In this document: piece after piece, positions 1 through 8,963 of the stretch
Position numbering within the stretch: the first letter of the stretch is position 1
How the letters are laid out: each line of letters starts with the position of its first letter
Assembly: GCA_016840905.1 (NCBI GenBank)
Contig: JAEORM010000092.1
Span: 1-16,316 of the forward strand
Origin: Candidatus Gerdarchaeota archaeon
Lineage (GTDB): Archaea > Asgardarchaeota > Heimdallarchaeia > JABLTI01
Direction: 5' to 3'
DNA: 16,316 nt
Notes under the pieces: model-generated
Databases searched by the model: none
What the model was told of the DNA's origin: nothing
Seen by the model: only the letters and a program-made list of their open reading frames with translations
Program-made: the position numbers and the translations under genes

Positions 1-877
1 AAGCCTCGGGCGGTAAGGTCCCTAGGAGAGTAGATAATTCATCTACTACCATATCTGATATTGTTCCTACATAATACTTAATGGTCTCTGAGATATCATA
101 TTGTTCTCCAGCGATCATAACACTTTGTCTACCTACTTCTATTGCTTTTATTAATTCAAAAGCTCTTAGAATTTTACCTGTTTGTTGATTTAAGTTGCTA
201 GCAATTCTATCAGCTAAGGTTGTTATAGATTCTTGAACGCTACCACTCGCAGTTCTCATTAACCGTCCTTCATAAACAGTCAAAATATTTGTAGCACCAG
301 CTCCTATATCAACTACTACAGCATCTACTGCACGATTTTCACCTGTTTGTTTTAATATTTCATAATAAGAACCATAACAAACTGGCATTACCAAACATTG
401 GTCAATCTTGAGATGTATCTGTCTTTCTTCCCCCGTAGCATCATTAGCCACATTTATTGTTAAAGCGCCTTTTAGACCAGAACTTAAGGTGGTCATTTCC
501 TCCTGTGGACTGGCCACTGGTACTCCTGTAGCAATGGTTAAATTAGCATAATCTGAATCAACAAAAATAGACAATCCTGCTTTTATGGCTGTTATTGCAT
601 CCTTTAAACTTTTCATTTTACCATGTTCAGCTAAAGGCCGTTTAATTTCGCTTTGAAGTCTTGCAAGTTCGCCTATGAAGTATTTCCGCCCATCATCACC
701 ATGCAAGATAAGATTATTTATCCATGTTTGATCTGTTCCTAATCCTTTCCATCCAGGATTTGGATCTCCTACAAGGCTGGGGATTTTTATTATTTTTTTC
801 CCACCAGGTCCAACTAGTTTTGTTAAGCTTGTACCTAGATCTATTCCAATAGCAATGGTTTCCTCTTTTTTAGACAA
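1..877 (-). CDS. Actin-like ATPase (Ta0583/ParM-like), 3' end cut by window edge
   Basis: This is the first 292 codons of an actin-fold ATPase; the C-terminus lies beyond position 1. The phosphate-1 loop GIDLGTSLTK is at residues 11-20 and the phosphate-2 loop VVDIGAGATN has its Asp at residue 190. Between them, LTIATGVPVASPQEE matches the layout of archaeal Ta0583 and bacterial ParM-type proteins rather than eukaryote-like actin. Such proteins bind ATP and polymerise; the cellular role here (DNA segregation, shape or other) is unknown. I chose the TTG at 877 because GGTG sits 6 nt upstream of it. The in-frame GTG at 886 has no room for an SD. The gene has its own 93-nt upstream gap containing AT-rich TATA candidates (about 901-910 and 929-937), so it is probably transcribed apart from the operon behind it. 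The family call is firm, the subfamily less so. Confidence 0.85.
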   Translation of the reverse strand, partial: MSKKEETIAIGIDLGTSLTKLVGPGGKKIIKIPSLVGDPNPGWKGLGTDQTWINNLILHGDDGRKYFIGELARLQSEIKRPLAEHGKMKSLKDAITAIKAGLSIFVDSDYANLTIATGVPVASPQEEMTTLSSGLKGALTINVANDATGEERQIHLKIDQCLVMPVCYGSYYEILKQTGENRAVDAVVVDIGAGATNILTVYEGRLMRTASGSVQESITTLADRIASNLNQQTGKILRAFELIKAIEVGRQSVMIAGEQYDISETIKYYVGTISDMVVDELSTLLGTLPPEA

Positions 878-959
878 AGTATTCACCCTACTATAGCTTA
901 ATATATTTTTTAACTATTAAAACAGCTAATTAAATACTTTAATAATGGTGCATTCTGTA

Positions 960-967
960 TAAAAAAG
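960..967 (-). terminator. T-tract terminator at the end of the MoxR-DUF58 operon
   Basis: Read on the minus strand, the stop codon at 973-971 is followed within 4 nt by six consecutive T (966-961). There is no strong hairpin. A bare T-tract is the usual archaeal termination signal. It separates the operon from the actin-like gene downstream. Confidence 0.45.
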
Positions 968-970
968 AGA

Positions 971-2320
971 TTATTCAGGTACAGATTCTTGTTTTCTACG
1001 ACGTTTGAATCGTTTCTTTTCTACTTCTTTTGTTTCAGAAATTGAATGAATAACTGGACCTGGTTCTGCTTTTTGCATCCTTATTGCAATTCTTCTTTGG
1101 ATAAATTGAACAATCAATCCAATGAGCAAGAATGTTCCTGCTAAAGGTGCAAGTACTAACATAATCATTTCTGGTTGCCCAGCTTCTACACTGTGAATTA
1201 TCGAATCTGGAAAATGTAAAAATTCTAAGATCGGTTGAGGATTCAATGCAAGCCAAGATAGTAATAATAATACACCCATCCTGAAAATTGTTCCTGTAGA
1301 AATTATAAGGATTAATCTCGACATAGAAGGAGTATTTGCAGAGGCTGATAATGAAACCGATAAAAAGGGATCATCTTCTTCTAAATCTAAATAGAAACTC
1401 TTCAACCTATTATTCATTTTATCCCAATCTTCATCTGCTGAGATTTTAAATAATTTCTTACCAACCATACCTTTTACCCTTGAGAAAGCGGTTGTTACTT
1501 TCAGTAAAGATGTAGAAGTTGTTTTACCTTTCACTCTAATATGACCGTTTTCTTCTTCCTCAACTGTGATTTTCTTTTTCTCTTCAATAACAGGCATAGT
1601 GAAATTTTTCAACCGATTAACATTACTCGAGATTCTACGATGCCTTTGAATATTTGGTCCTATTACATTGTAAATATAACTTGCTTGGAAACTCAATTCT
1701 AAGAAGAAATAAATCATAAAAGCTGTTATTACTAATTTTGAGAAAACCATTTGAGCAATATTACCACTACTGAAATCTAAATCAAGTAATAATTTACCAT
1801 TTAATGAGGCTAATCCTATAACGATATTTAAAGCAAAAAATGATGTTGCTGATAATGCGGGATTGCATTCTCTTAAGAAACCTAAACCTGCTATTAAAGC
1901 TATTATTATTGCTATTATTATGAAGAAGGCATAAAAAGCATCAACAATGCTTTGATCTGTTGGTATTTGTAGAGGATTTGTTATCCAATCTTCAATAGGT
2001 ATTCCCATAACTGTGTTGCTTCCACCAAAGAGAGATGAATGAATTGCTGACATAAGAGCGACTGCTCCAGCATCATCATATCCTAATAGAAGTGCAACGC
2101 CATATCCAATTAGAAGGAACACTAACTCAAAAATAAAAACTATAAATTTCAATCCAAACCAAAATGATTGGAAATTCCAAACAGAGGAATCAATTGAGCT
2201 TATAACTAAAGCAAATCCACTGATAAATACTAAGGCTGCAAATATTCTGTTAATGTTGAGAAGACCTCGCATTCTTCTTACTTTGGTATTTTCGACTCTT
2301 AATGCCTCTGTTTCAGACAA
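971..2320 (-). CDS. Polytopic membrane protein, last gene of the MoxR-DUF58 operon
   Basis: I do not recognise a named family. About seven hydrophobic helices are visible, roughly at residues 24-43, 56-80, 128-149, 156-174, 191-217, 335-359 and 384-407. A soluble loop of about 115 residues separates helices 5 and 6 (about 218-334), holding a basic stretch and then an acidic one (VEEEEN, LDLEEDDP). The C-terminus is strongly basic (KEVEKKRFKRRRKQ). The gene overlaps the end of the DUF58 gene by 8 nt, which implies translational coupling and a shared complex. An in-frame TTG at 2326 has GAGGT only 1 nt before it, whereas the TTG at 2320 has the same GAGGT 7 nt upstream, so I prefer 2320. By position it is likely the membrane partner of the MoxR/DUF58 system; that is inference from context only. 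Confidence 0.75.
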   Translation of the reverse strand: MSETEALRVENTKVRRMRGLLNINRIFAALVFISGFALVISSIDSSVWNFQSFWFGLKFIVFIFELVFLLIGYGVALLLGYDDAGAVALMSAIHSSLFGGSNTVMGIPIEDWITNPLQIPTDQSIVDAFYAFFIIIAIIIALIAGLGFLRECNPALSATSFFALNIVIGLASLNGKLLLDLDFSSGNIAQMVFSKLVITAFMIYFFLELSFQASYIYNVIGPNIQRHRRISSNVNRLKNFTMPVIEEKKKITVEEEENGHIRVKGKTTSTSLLKVTTAFSRVKGMVGKKLFKISADEDWDKMNNRLKSFYLDLEEDDPFLSVSLSASANTPSMSRLILIISTGTIFRMGVLLLLSWLALNPQPILEFLHFPDSIIHSVEAGQPEMIMLVLAPLAGTFLLIGLIVQFIQRRIAIRMQKAEPGPVIHSISETKEVEKKRFKRRRKQESVPE

Positions 2321-3710
2321 GACCAATACCTCTTCTTTTGGCTTCTATATACTCATTAATAATTGAAACAAGGAAATCATCAGGACCTACTGAAATTACT
2401 CCTGCACGATATCGTTGTATATCTTTACTTAATCTTCTTCTAATCTCATAGTATTCTTCAGCAATTGCTTCTCCTAAGGCCTTTTCAGTTGGACCTAATC
2501 GTGTATTTTGTATCTCAAAAAATGGTCCAAAGGGAGAAACGACAATCACGTCAAAACCTGCTGCTGAAGCTTTTCGTATACCATCTAAGATATCTTTACG
2601 CTTTCCTTCTAAATCTGATATGATCAATAATAAACCTCTACCTCTAGTTCTCATAACTAATTCTTGAACAGCATTTGTCAAATTTGATGACCCTTTTGGC
2701 TCACAATAAGCTAAATCTTCCAATAATTTATTGAAGTGGCTAACTCCTTGTCCTGCTTTAGTAAAAGTATTAACACGATTATTATAGGTTGCTAAACCAA
2801 TATGGTCTTTTCGTTCTTGTGCCATGTGTGCTAAAAGTACGACTGATCTAATACTAAATTCTAATTTTGTATTTCTAATTAATCCTTGTTCCATACTTTG
2901 AGAAGTATCAAGTAGGATCATAACTCGGATATTCTTTTCTGTTTCAAATTCACGAATTTGTAATTTATTAGTTCTACTAAACGCTTTCCAATCGATATAT
3001 CTGAAAGCATCCTCTGGATAATAATCTCTAATACCCCAGAATTCCATTCCGGTTCCTTTTAGTTTTGTTTTATGGATTCCAAACATTCTACCTAGCTGTC
3101 TTTTAGCTCCTAATGTTTTTAATTTCTTAATATCTTCATATGAAGGATAAACTAATACTTCATCGAAATCTTCCTTGATCTTTTGTTCTTCATAAAAACC
3201 TAAGCGATCATGTATGATTACTTTAGTAGGACCAATTTTATATAACCCTCTTACAGGTGTTCTTAGGATGTAGGAGAATTCCACTTTTGCTCCAGCACCT
3301 ATACGGGTATAGAGATAATTCTCACCTAAAACTAGATCCATGGTTTCGGGGTATGCATCATAAATTTCTAGATGATCAATGGCATTTGGTCCTTTATTGT
3401 GAACATAAATTCGCACATGAATATAATCGCCAGCAAAACATTTCTTCTTATCAAGTACTCTTTCGACTGTTATACCTTCAGTATTAGCTTGAATTCGAAA
3501 TATTGGATATCCAAAAGTTGTTCCTATTACCATTAGGATTCCGATTAGAAGGAAATACATTATTATAATATCGGATACACCATAAAGCAATTCTTCCTGC
3601 ATGAATAATACAAGAACATCAAAAACAGGTACGATTCCTTCTAAGGCTAAGCCTATAGAGATCATGAACAAACCTCCGAAAAGGATGAAGGAACCCCGTT
3701 TTGATATCAT
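2313..3710 (-). CDS. DUF58 / vWA-like membrane protein
   Basis: Two transmembrane helices near the N-terminus (about residues 8-31 and 45-66) are followed by a beta-rich domain and the diagnostic DUF58 stretch (about 219-247: GTGMEFWGIRDYYPED, then RYIDWKAFSRT). The vWA-like part opens with a complete MIDAS-type DTSQS at 268-272 and contains LLLIISDLEG further on. DUF58 proteins pair with MoxR ATPases, and the metal site is thought to be a ligand or partner docking site. The reading frame extends up to a TTG at 3803 inside the MoxR gene, but that codon has no SD. I chose the ATG at 3710 (465 aa), which has a weak GAG 8 nt upstream and lies just after the MoxR stop, placing the first helix close to the N-terminus. 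An overlapping longer form is not excluded. Confidence 0.9.
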   Translation of the reverse strand: MISKRGSFILFGGLFMISIGLALEGIVPVFDVLVLFMQEELLYGVSDIIIMYFLLIGILMVIGTTFGYPIFRIQANTEGITVERVLDKKKCFAGDYIHVRIYVHNKGPNAIDHLEIYDAYPETMDLVLGENYLYTRIGAGAKVEFSYILRTPVRGLYKIGPTKVIIHDRLGFYEEQKIKEDFDEVLVYPSYEDIKKLKTLGAKRQLGRMFGIHKTKLKGTGMEFWGIRDYYPEDAFRYIDWKAFSRTNKLQIREFETEKNIRVMILLDTSQSMEQGLIRNTKLEFSIRSVVLLAHMAQERKDHIGLATYNNRVNTFTKAGQGVSHFNKLLEDLAYCEPKGSSNLTNAVQELVMRTRGRGLLLIISDLEGKRKDILDGIRKASAAGFDVIVVSPFGPFFEIQNTRLGPTEKALGEAIAEEYYEIRRRLSKDIQRYRAGVISVGPDDFLVSIINEYIEAKRRGIGLV

Positions 3711-3756
3711 TGTATCAGCTCTTTCATTGTTTTTTGTTAGCTCTTCAAGATTTGGA

Positions 3757-4764
3757 TTACCTTGTTTCTCGTATGGGTATATCGCGGATGATATCTTTAA
3801 CAATTGATTGTGAAGAGATACCTTCTAAATCTGCTTCAGGTTTTAAGATGAGCCTATGATAAACTGAATCTACTGCAATACGTTTTACATCATCTGGTAC
3901 AACAAAATCTCGACCACAAACAGCGGCATATGCTTTAGAGGCATTTAACATAGCAATGCTTGCTCTTGGGCTACCACCTAAAATTAATCTAGGATCTGTT
4001 CGAGTCTTAATTGTTATATCCCGAATAAATTCAATTATTCCTTGGTCAACAAAAAGTTGGTCGCGAACGATTTTCTGCAAACGAATTATTGTTTCAGGTG
4101 TGGTTATTTCATTTATTTGCTTATTTTCTGGTTGATGTTTTAATTTAATAATTCGTTCTTCCTCTATCGGTGTTGGTAATCCAACAATAGATTTCATTAA
4201 AAATCTATCAACTTGTGCTTCAGGTAAAGGATAAGTTCCTTCTTGTTCTATGGGATTCTGTGTAGCAATAACAATAAACGGTGACGATAATTCATAGGTG
4301 TTACCTTCTATTGATACTTGTCGTTCTGCCATAGCTTCCAATAAAGCACTTTGAGTTTTTGGAGGAGCTCTATTAATTTCATCAGCCAATAGAATATTGG
4401 TAAATATTGGTCCTCGTCGTAATTTAAATGTTCCAGATCTTTGATCAAAAACATTTGTACCTAACACATCGGATGGAAGTAAATCTGGTGTGAATTGTAT
4501 ACGCTTATATTTACAACCGAGTGTTGCAGCGAAAAGTTTAGCTAATGTAGTTTTAGCTATTCCAGGAACTCCTTCTAAGAGGATGTGACCATCACACAAC
4601 AGACTAATTATCAAATTTTGAACTATATTTTTCATACCAATAATATGTTTTGATAATTCTTCTGTGATACTTTTCGCAATTCTTTCTACATCAGAGACAT
4701 CCACAAGTTCTCTTCCTTGTGTTGTTTTCTCTGGTGGTGGTGGTGGTGGAACAAATTCTGCCAT
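3757..4764 (-). CDS. MoxR-family AAA+ ATPase
   Basis: A complete MoxR ATPase (COG0714). Walker A GVPGIAKTT is at residues 65-73, Walker B ILLADEIN at 124-131, sensor-1 TQNP near 168-171, the VDRF arginine region near 185-188 and sensor-2 GGSPR at 263-267. The helix after Walker B (RAPPKTQSALLEAMAERQV) is typical of the family. MoxR proteins are ATP-driven chaperone-like remodellers that act on vWA-domain partners; the DUF58 gene directly downstream is the obvious one. The N-terminus carries six consecutive prolines, encoded by a TGG-triplet tract on the plus strand, before the conserved domain. Two ATGs compete. The ATG at 4764 has GGGGT 9 nt upstream, while the ATG at 4773 has it only 1 nt away, so I use 4764 (335 aa). 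Confidence 0.95.
   Translation of the reverse strand: MAEFVPPPPPPEKTTQGRELVDVSDVERIAKSITEELSKHIIGMKNIVQNLIISLLCDGHILLEGVPGIAKTTLAKLFAATLGCKYKRIQFTPDLLPSDVLGTNVFDQRSGTFKLRRGPIFTNILLADEINRAPPKTQSALLEAMAERQVSIEGNTYELSSPFIVIATQNPIEQEGTYPLPEAQVDRFLMKSIVGLPTPIEEERIIKLKHQPENKQINEITTPETIIRLQKIVRDQLFVDQGIIEFIRDITIKTRTDPRLILGGSPRASIAMLNASKAYAAVCGRDFVVPDDVKRIAVDSVYHRLILKPEADLEGISSQSIVKDIIRDIPIRETR
4732..4749. repeat. (TGG)6 triplet tract encoding hexaproline
   Basis: Six perfect tandem TGG triplets on the plus strand, read as CCA codons in the minus-strand MoxR gene just after its start. All six prolines use the same codon, so the tract could change length by slippage while keeping frame. Confidence 0.8.
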
Positions 4765-4809
4765 TTTTTTCATACCCCGAATTTTTTTATTTTTTTTTAG
4801 TATTTTTTA

Positions 4810-6327
4810 TTATATATTAGGTCTTGTGACAATATCTTCGATATTTTTTATTTCAAAAACTAAATGAGTAAATTCTTCTTCGGTTATCTTCTTATTTTTT
4901 TGAATAATTAACTCAATTCGCTTTAGTGTCACATCGATTTCTTTTAGATTGAAATCGGCAGGATAATTTGCTTCTAAAATTCCAATAATTTTATCGGAAT
5001 TCAAATCATCAGTAAGCATGAATTTCTTTTGTATTTGGCGTATAAGCCTTTTATAGAGAAGTTTTATTGCAATCTCAAATTGCTGGTAATTCATATACCA
5101 AGACATTTTTGCAGCGAAAAATGAACGTGAACGTTGTTGCTTTATTTTGGTCATTAATAATGGTGAGGGACCTTTTTGTTTTGGAAATCTTCTTTTAAGC
5201 ATTAAAAACATTATCAACGGAAACATTGGTGCAAGGAGAGGAAACATTGTAAAAGAATCAACATATCGTAAATAGATCCTTACATAGCTAAAAGGATCAA
5301 AGATACTTAATAATGCTCTTCCTCCTGCAGCTAAAGATAAGTGAGATTCGTCATAATAAATAAGCCTTGTATCATTAATATCCATCCAATTAAATATTCT
5401 ACTAGCTAATAATCCATTATCATATGAAGGTAAATCCATTAATTCATTTATGAAAATACTTGGATCAGAACAAATCAATATATTACCAACACCTATAGCT
5501 CCTAAAGGTATTGGAAACATAACTGAAAATTCCATTTGCGACCACTCTCCATCACTCTCTCTAGCATCACCATTTCTAATAGATGCCATATCTGTTTCTA
5601 ACCAACTATCTGTTGATGAAGTAGCAATTCCAGATGGTATATGAAGTCCTTGATAACTGAAACCAGCAACCCATTTTTTCTCTCCAGTTGTATTATCATA
5701 TCCTAGAAATGATATACAAGATGGATAGCTAGTAATCACCTCATTAATGCCACTCATTGAGGGACCACCTGGAAACTCATAAAAATTCCTTAGTATAGGC
5801 ATAACTGGATGATAATATGGTCTATCACGATCCATTAAAACAGATTGATTTATCTTTATACCTGCTAGAGGAGAACTTGAGAAGCCTACTGCAGATAGAT
5901 TAATACTATCAACAAATGTTCCTAGAACCATATTCACTATACCTAAAATATCATTTGCCCTTCCAAAATCATCAGCTATTAACACACTTCCACCTCGAAG
6001 TATAAAGTAAGCTAAAGCTGCTGTTTCAGTAGGATCAAAGAATCTAGTAGGACCAATAATAGCTACTGTTCCAACTGTTTCCAATCTCGTAAGGGTATTT
6101 AATGTTGATACAATAGGCTGAAATTCGAATCCCTCACTTTCCAATTGGGTTCGTAGTGTACTTGTGCCATCCCAACCTTCATTATAAATTGAGAATTGTC
6201 TTGAACCTTCTTGTCCTATTCGAGTGACTGAGAGAATTATTGGCAAACAGAATATAATAAAAACCACTATTAACAAGAAACTGTTTTTTTCTATTTTAGG
6301 TTTGCTTTTATCGTTCTTTTCAGCCAT
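4810..6327 (-). CDS. DUF4350-like membrane protein of the MoxR-DUF58 operon
   Basis: A hydrophobic N-terminal helix (about 16-34) precedes a long extracytoplasmic region. This opens with a DUF4350-like segment: FSIYNEGWDGTSTLRTQLES near 45-64, VAIIGPTRFFDP near 88-99, and RGGSVLIADDFG near 111-122, which is a glutamine-amidotransferase-like fold without obvious catalytic residues. A second helix lies near 360-378 and is followed by a basic, helical cytosolic tail of about 125 residues. DUF4350 proteins occur next to MoxR, DUF58 and DUF4129 genes in many bacteria and archaea; their biochemical role is not known. The ATG at 6327 has GGAG 9 nt upstream and lies 24 nt after the preceding gene, consistent with one transcript. 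The domain call rests on motif resemblance plus context. Confidence 0.8.
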   Translation of the reverse strand: MAEKNDKSKPKIEKNSFLLIVVFIIFCLPIILSVTRIGQEGSRQFSIYNEGWDGTSTLRTQLESEGFEFQPIVSTLNTLTRLETVGTVAIIGPTRFFDPTETAALAYFILRGGSVLIADDFGRANDILGIVNMVLGTFVDSINLSAVGFSSSPLAGIKINQSVLMDRDRPYYHPVMPILRNFYEFPGGPSMSGINEVITSYPSCISFLGYDNTTGEKKWVAGFSYQGLHIPSGIATSSTDSWLETDMASIRNGDARESDGEWSQMEFSVMFPIPLGAIGVGNILICSDPSIFINELMDLPSYDNGLLASRIFNWMDINDTRLIYYDESHLSLAAGGRALLSIFDPFSYVRIYLRYVDSFTMFPLLAPMFPLIMFLMLKRRFPKQKGPSPLLMTKIKQQRSRSFFAAKMSWYMNYQQFEIAIKLLYKRLIRQIQKKFMLTDDLNSDKIIGILEANYPADFNLKEIDVTLKRIELIIQKNKKITEEEFTHLVFEIKNIEDIVTRPNI

Positions 6328-6351
6328 TAGTTCAAACTCCTATAATTAAGG

Positions 6352-8802
6352 TCATTGTGTTTTAGGTTCTTTTTTCAAAGCAAGTTGAATATTATCTAAA
6401 GCCTGTTGTGCTTGTACAAATGAATTCTTGCTTATTTTGTGATCACTATATCTGGATTCTTCATAACGCATGACCAACATAGTGACGTCTCTAATTGGTA
6501 TGCGATTGGTTGTAGCAACTATACGAGCAAGTTCACGTGGTGATTGCAATCTTGCATTATGGATCCTTAAATCCTGCATACAAATTAATTCAAAAGCTTG
6601 ATAACAAAGTATCACCGCTCGTTGATAATCTTTGGCGTTATCAGCTTCAGCTAGTAATTTCATAATGGTTTGTAAGTCCAATATTTCACCTGTTGCTCCC
6701 ACTGATACTTGTTTCTTTGATTTTCTAAATCTACCAAAAGCATAAACTATTGATATTATTATTATCAAAGAAACCATCGATATTAAAATTCCAATTGCTA
6801 TTTGACTATTCAAATTTAAACCTCCAGTTGTTGGGGGTGGACTAGTTATTTGTTGTTCTGAAACAACTAATGTAAAACTAAAATTAAATAATTGATTATC
6901 GGTAAATGCTAAATTAATAGTATAACTTCCATTTTGTAACATTATTTGGGCATTTGGTATTGTAATTATCAATACTCCATTTGTATCAACTGACAATGTT
7001 GGAGGAATAACGATAGATGAGACTGACAATGTTACATCTCTACCGCTTAATGGACGACCGAATTGATCAGTTAAAGTCAAATTAAAAACGATAGTAGTTG
7101 TATTATAGATGGGAGTGCCATTTAGAGTTGATATTACAGCATAATTTGTTAATATTGTTTGATTTAATTTTAATGAAAATAACACGTCTGTAAAAACATC
7201 TATCTGGAAACTTGTATTCCAACCAGTATAATATTGAATGCTATCAGTCCATATTCTAATCGTTAAATTATTTATAGAAGGATCAATTGATGTTGGTATT
7301 AATATAGGTAAAGTATAAGCACCAGATCCAGATGTTGTTGAATTTACTGCTGTATAGCTTTCTAATTGCCCATAAACAATTATTCCAACAAGAGGATTTG
7401 AATCATATAGATCTTCTAAAGTTCCCGTAACTTGAACTGTTTCATTTGCTAGAACCAATTGTGTAGTACTATCAATTGGATCACCATTTACTTCAGGTGT
7501 AGTAGAGGTTGAATTTCCCAGAATAGTTATATTTTCTAGATCACTGGTAGCAATAATTGATTGCCCAACATCAACTTCAATAGTTAGGTAATGCTCCCCC
7601 ACAGGTATTGAAGTACTTGTTATTTGGAATAAAACACTAAAAGCACCAGTATTCTCAGCAGTTACAGAAGCAACATCTGTAGAATTATCTAGTTTTATTG
7701 TTAAATCTACACTATAACCATATGGATCACCATTGGCATCAGTTAGTAATCCTGTTACATTTATCTGTGTATTCCCTCGCAAAATTTGAGGATTCTCACC
7801 AGGAATTGCTGATGTAGGTTCGTATATATCAAAATCTATACCAGCACCACTATAGATGTTTACATTGACTGATGCGTTACACCAATCAGCTGTAGATGTT
7901 CCTATATCTGATACTGATATGATAGTTCCTACAATATAGGGAATAGCTAATGATGAAACATTAAATGATACTTTTAATGCATGATTGCCTAATGCTGTGC
8001 CATTTGGTGCGAGTAAAGTTCCACCTGTGATACTACTTACAAAAGGAGGTGAAGTAGTGATATTTCCTAACCATTCAACTGTTATTGAATTACCATCAGC
8101 AGCACTAAAAAATGTATTATTATCATAACGAATTATTGCTCCATAGAGAAATGATTTACCTTCGCGAACAGCAGCAGGGTCTGATCCCACATTAATCTTT
8201 ACAGTGGCATAACATTCTATTGGGTTTTGAATATCTTGTCTAATATCTTCTACTTTTCCATAAATTGGATTACCATCCCAAACAGTATGCACTGTTATTG
8301 AACCAAAAGCTCGCGATCTTGAAGAGTCTCTACAGGTTATAGAAAAATTACCATTAGTGTCTGTAAATCCATTTTCTATTTCATATAAACTTCGATAGGC
8401 TGTAGGATTTATAGCATAATCATCCCAATCAAAAACATTCCAAAAAATGATTATTTCCTCATTTGGAATCGGAACAGGGCTTCCAGTTGATTGATCAATT
8501 AAACGTCCTTTAACAGTGAAAGAATTCCCTCTTAAGATTGTTGTAGGATTTAACGTAGTTTCTTTTGTTTGATAATGCTCATCATTTGCTGGATTTGATT
8601 TCACTAAAGGTTCATCAGTCATGATTTCAGCTGTTAGAAGAATTTTTGATTTTTGGTTGGATAGATTATTACTGGGTTCTAGAAAAATATTAGTTGAATT
8701 GTTATTATTAGAGATTGATATAGGAAGAAATAATATAATAAACATTAGAACTGGTAATAAACTAGTTATCTTTTTAATATGTGATTTGCCTACTACAGTC
8801 AG
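6352..8802 (-). CDS. Secreted/anchored multi-Ig-repeat protein with DUF4129-like cytosolic tail
   Basis: First gene of the operon. The ectodomain has at least four Ig-like repeats sharing a V-x-G-x-L-x-D ... G-x-P-x-x-G pattern, for example FTVKGRLIDQSTGSPVPIP, INVTGLLTDANGDPYGYSV, VQVTGTLEDLYDSNPLVGI and FNLTLTDQFGRPLSGRDV. It carries about 20 N-glycosylation sequons. A PPPTTGG linker, one transmembrane helix (about residues 668-689 of the 816-residue form) and a cytosolic helical tail containing AKDYQRAVILCYQAFE and PRELAR follow; the tail resembles DUF4129. The first ATG is at 8745, but it lacks an SD and would remove most of a signal peptide. The frame stays open upstream to a CTG at 8802 with AGGTGG 8 nt before it, giving GKSHIKKITSLLPVLMFII. 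I therefore place the start at 8802 as a hypothesis; 8745 is the conservative choice (797 aa). It probably acts as the surface-facing sensor or scaffold of the MoxR system. Confidence 0.8.
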   Translation of the reverse strand: MTVVGKSHIKKITSLLPVLMFIILFLPISISNNNNSTNIFLEPSNNLSNQKSKILLTAEIMTDEPLVKSNPANDEHYQTKETTLNPTTILRGNSFTVKGRLIDQSTGSPVPIPNEEIIIFWNVFDWDDYAINPTAYRSLYEIENGFTDTNGNFSITCRDSSRSRAFGSITVHTVWDGNPIYGKVEDIRQDIQNPIECYATVKINVGSDPAAVREGKSFLYGAIIRYDNNTFFSAADGNSITVEWLGNITTSPPFVSSITGGTLLAPNGTALGNHALKVSFNVSSLAIPYIVGTIISVSDIGTSTADWCNASVNVNIYSGAGIDFDIYEPTSAIPGENPQILRGNTQINVTGLLTDANGDPYGYSVDLTIKLDNSTDVASVTAENTGAFSVLFQITSTSIPVGEHYLTIEVDVGQSIIATSDLENITILGNSTSTTPEVNGDPIDSTTQLVLANETVQVTGTLEDLYDSNPLVGIIVYGQLESYTAVNSTTSGSGAYTLPILIPTSIDPSINNLTIRIWTDSIQYYTGWNTSFQIDVFTDVLFSLKLNQTILTNYAVISTLNGTPIYNTTTIVFNLTLTDQFGRPLSGRDVTLSVSSIVIPPTLSVDTNGVLIITIPNAQIMLQNGSYTINLAFTDNQLFNFSFTLVVSEQQITSPPPTTGGLNLNSQIAIGILISMVSLIIIISIVYAFGRFRKSKKQVSVGATGEILDLQTIMKLLAEADNAKDYQRAVILCYQAFELICMQDLRIHNARLQSPRELARIVATTNRIPIRDVTMLVMRYEESRYSDHKISKNSFVQAQQALDNIQLALKKEPKTQ

Positions 8803-8842
8803 TTTTCACGCCACCTATATTTAATTCAACCAATATAATTAG

Positions 8843-8849
8843 TATATAT
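8843..8849 (-). promoter_or_regulatory. TATA-like box for the MoxR-DUF58 operon
   Basis: TATATAT on the minus strand, in very AT-rich DNA. A start about 26 nt downstream would fall near 8820, giving a leader of about 18 nt that contains AGGTGG just before the CTG at 8802. There is no BRE that I can call with confidence. Confidence 0.5.
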
Positions 8850-8963
8850 GTAACAATCAGTTTTTTATTTCTATCTTTAATGGACTTTCATCTTATTTAT
8901 AAATTATCAAATCTGCATCTTTATTCTAATGTCTATGTTCTAGAATCTAAATAAAGAATTCTC

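Noticed and set aside
3711..3803. 31-residue N-terminal extension of the DUF58 protein
   Set aside because: Entirely or mostly overlaps the MoxR C-terminus in another frame and the TTG lacks an SD; kept only as an alternative.
4732..4749. (TGG)6 tract as a CRISPR-like or regulatory repeat
   Set aside because: It is inside the MoxR coding sequence and simply encodes prolines.
8807..8820. GTG at 8809 as the true start of the Ig-repeat gene
   Set aside because: It is out of frame and runs into a stop after 11 codons; it would work only with a sequence error or frameshift.
8621..8824. Plus-strand ORF of 67 codons
   Set aside because: Lies antisense to the signal-peptide region of the Ig-repeat gene, has no SD and has low-complexity composition.
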